From NCBI GenBank assembly GCA_937884625.1, contig CALGCE010000158.1, forward strand, positions 1 through 5,812: DNA of 5,812 nucleotides, in the 5' to 3' direction. The notes beneath the pieces were generated by a model that was not told the DNA's origin, ran no database searches, and saw nothing but the letters and a program-made list of their open reading frames with translations. The position numbers and the translations under genes were made by a program. Source of the DNA: an uncultured Clostridia bacterium. GTDB lineage: Bacteria; Bacillota; Clostridia; Oscillospirales; Acutalibacteraceae. How positions within the stretch are numbered: the first letter of the stretch is position 1; the number at the start of each line of letters is the position of its first letter. Shown piece after piece: positions 4,803 through 5,812 of the stretch.

Positions 4803-5812
4803 TCACCTACCGTCATTTACAATTTTATATTTTATTCTTGCACCGTATTTGGTGGAATAGAGAAGCCCAAGCTCCTCAAATTTCAGCACAAAGCCACGAA
4901 TTGTCGCATAGGCGGCATTGCCGAAATCCTTTTCAAGTTGTTTGGTTGAAAACTCGCCCGTGCCGTAGAAAGACAGCACGAATTTCCACAGTTTTGTTTC
5001 CTTTTCGGTTATTTTGCCACTTGACAGTGCATTTTCGTAAACTTCAAAAGTATCTGTTCCGACCACTTCGCCCGTTATTTCGTTATACACATTTTCGGTG
5101 AAGTACAGAACAAAAGGTGTAACATCAAGAACACCGCTGTACTTTTTGTTATTTTCAATCGTGGTGTATGAGTCGTAATATTTTTTTCTTGTCTTTTCAA
5201 TTTTGCTTGAAAACGGAATAAATAAAGCGGATTTATAACCCTTGCGGATTAAAAACCACAGATGCAAAAGCCGAGCCATTCTGCCGTTCCCGTCAAAATA
5301 CGGATGCACAAAACAGAAGTAAAAATGAATAATAGCCGCTTTATAAAGGTCGTTTATGTCATCATCTTTATTGATAAATTCAATAAGTTGTTTCATATAG
5401 GTCGGAACTTTTTTTTCCGGTATTCCCGTATGCTCAATACGGTTGCTTACGACAAATACATTATCGTGCCTATAATAATTCCCGTCTATGAGTTTGTTTT
5501 CTTCGGGCAAGAACTCACCGACCGTCATCATATAGAGCTTGTAAAGATTTTCTTCGGTGATTTCGTTGTCGGCTGAAATGAATTCAAAACCCTTTTTCAG
5601 CCCCATAATTCTGTTTTCCTGCTCATCCTTCGGTGCATAACCTTTGAGAATATTGCGAACAGAATCACGGGAAAAATCTATACTTTCAATGGCACAAGTA
5701 GATATAATTTCATCTTCCGCCGCCTTTATTCCATAACCCGTATCCCTACTTTTAAGAAGCAATTTAACCGTGTTTTGCGAAAGTTTAGCGTGATTACCTA
5801 TAAATACAATAT
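4803..5812 (-). CDS. Fic-domain protein, probable AMP-transferase (N-terminus beyond the window)
   Basis: Fic enzymes move AMP (sometimes another phosphate-containing group) from a nucleotide to a hydroxyl on a target protein. The frame is open to the window edge; 335 residues are visible, counted from the codon at 5810. The first possible internal start, a TTG at 5762, would remove NHAKLSQNTVKLL-like sequence that looks like native protein, so I treat the gene as cut by the edge. The catalytic motif HPYFDGNGRMAR (169-180) keeps the essential His, Asp, Gly-Asn-Gly-Arg and final Arg. A target-docking flap candidate (NYYRHDNVFVVSN) lies at about 111-123. An N-terminal ISTCAIESIDFSR segment matches the inhibitory helix [S/T]xxxE[G/N], with Ser in place of Gly/Asn, suggesting a self-inhibited class II Fic. 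The C-terminal 60 or so residues look like a winged helix. Its stop codon lies in the ribosome-binding site of the recombinase. The cellular target is unknown. Confidence 0.93.
   Translation of the reverse strand, partial: IVFIGNHAKLSQNTVKLLLKSRDTGYGIKAAEDEIISTCAIESIDFSRDSVRNILKGYAPKDEQENRIMGLKKGFEFISADNEITEENLYKLYMMTVGEFLPEENKLIDGNYYRHDNVFVVSNRIEHTGIPEKKVPTYMKQLIEFINKDDDINDLYKAAIIHFYFCFVHPYFDGNGRMARLLHLWFLIRKGYKSALFIPFSSKIEKTRKKYYDSYTTIENNKKYSGVLDVTPFVLYFTENVYNEITGEVVGTDTFEVYENALSSGKITEKETKLWKFVLSFYGTGEFSTKQLEKDFGNAAYATIRGFVLKFEELGLLYSTKYGARIKYKIVNDGR
4804..4808 (-). promoter_or_regulatory. Ribosome-binding site of the recombinase, overlapping the Fic stop codon
   Basis: The minus strand reads AGGTG, with 6 bases before the TTG at 4797-4795. 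Two bases of the Fic stop codon (TGA, 4805-4803) lie inside it. The match is moderate. It favours the TTG start over the GTG at 4806, which has no purine-rich site at the right distance. Confidence 0.55.

Overview
The window looks like an accessory (defence or mobile) segment of a low-GC Gram-positive genome, most likely a gut-type Clostridia species (Ruminococcus, Oscillospiraceae or Lachnospiraceae relatives). The reasons are the AT-rich sequence, strong AGGAGG ribosome-binding sites, TTG starts, and a large serine recombinase whose N-terminus (YARYSSDNQREESIDGQLRE) is typical of that group. The taxon is inferred from style, not from a database match. Every recognisable gene lies on the minus strand, so transcription runs from high to low coordinates.

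Upstream module (about 5812 to 3274): a Fic-domain protein, cut at its N-terminus by the window edge, is followed by a large serine recombinase. The recombinase's likely ribosome-binding site spans the Fic stop codon, so the two are probably translated from one message. The recombinase frame runs through a strong two-way intrinsic terminator (3309-3338). It then ends inside an array of short palindromes separated by ATGAAG-type words (about 3145-3307).

Downstream module (3007 to 1): a consensus promoter (TTGACA, 17 bp, TGTTATAAT) drives a small XRE-family regulator. A 7-bp inverted repeat brackets the -10 box and is a plausible operator for it. One base after the regulator comes a long beta-class DNA methyltransferase (823 aa) of the type III-Mod-like kind, with IDPPFNTG and FAGSG motifs and an N-terminal extension of about 380 residues. 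Its stop overlaps the start of another gene (TAATG), of which only 30 codons are visible. This is the layout of a type III-like restriction-modification operon: controller, then Mod, then probably the Res or helicase partner. The partner's identity is inferred, not seen.

The likely logic is that the XRE protein limits its own promoter so that the methyltransferase and partner stay balanced. The Fic-recombinase pair is a separate transcription unit that probably reflects mobile-element or toxin-antitoxin-like cargo. All the protein families here are known. The least explained parts are the ATGAAG hairpin array, the terminator embedded in the recombinase 3' end, the Fic-recombinase coupling and the role of the Mod N-terminal extension.
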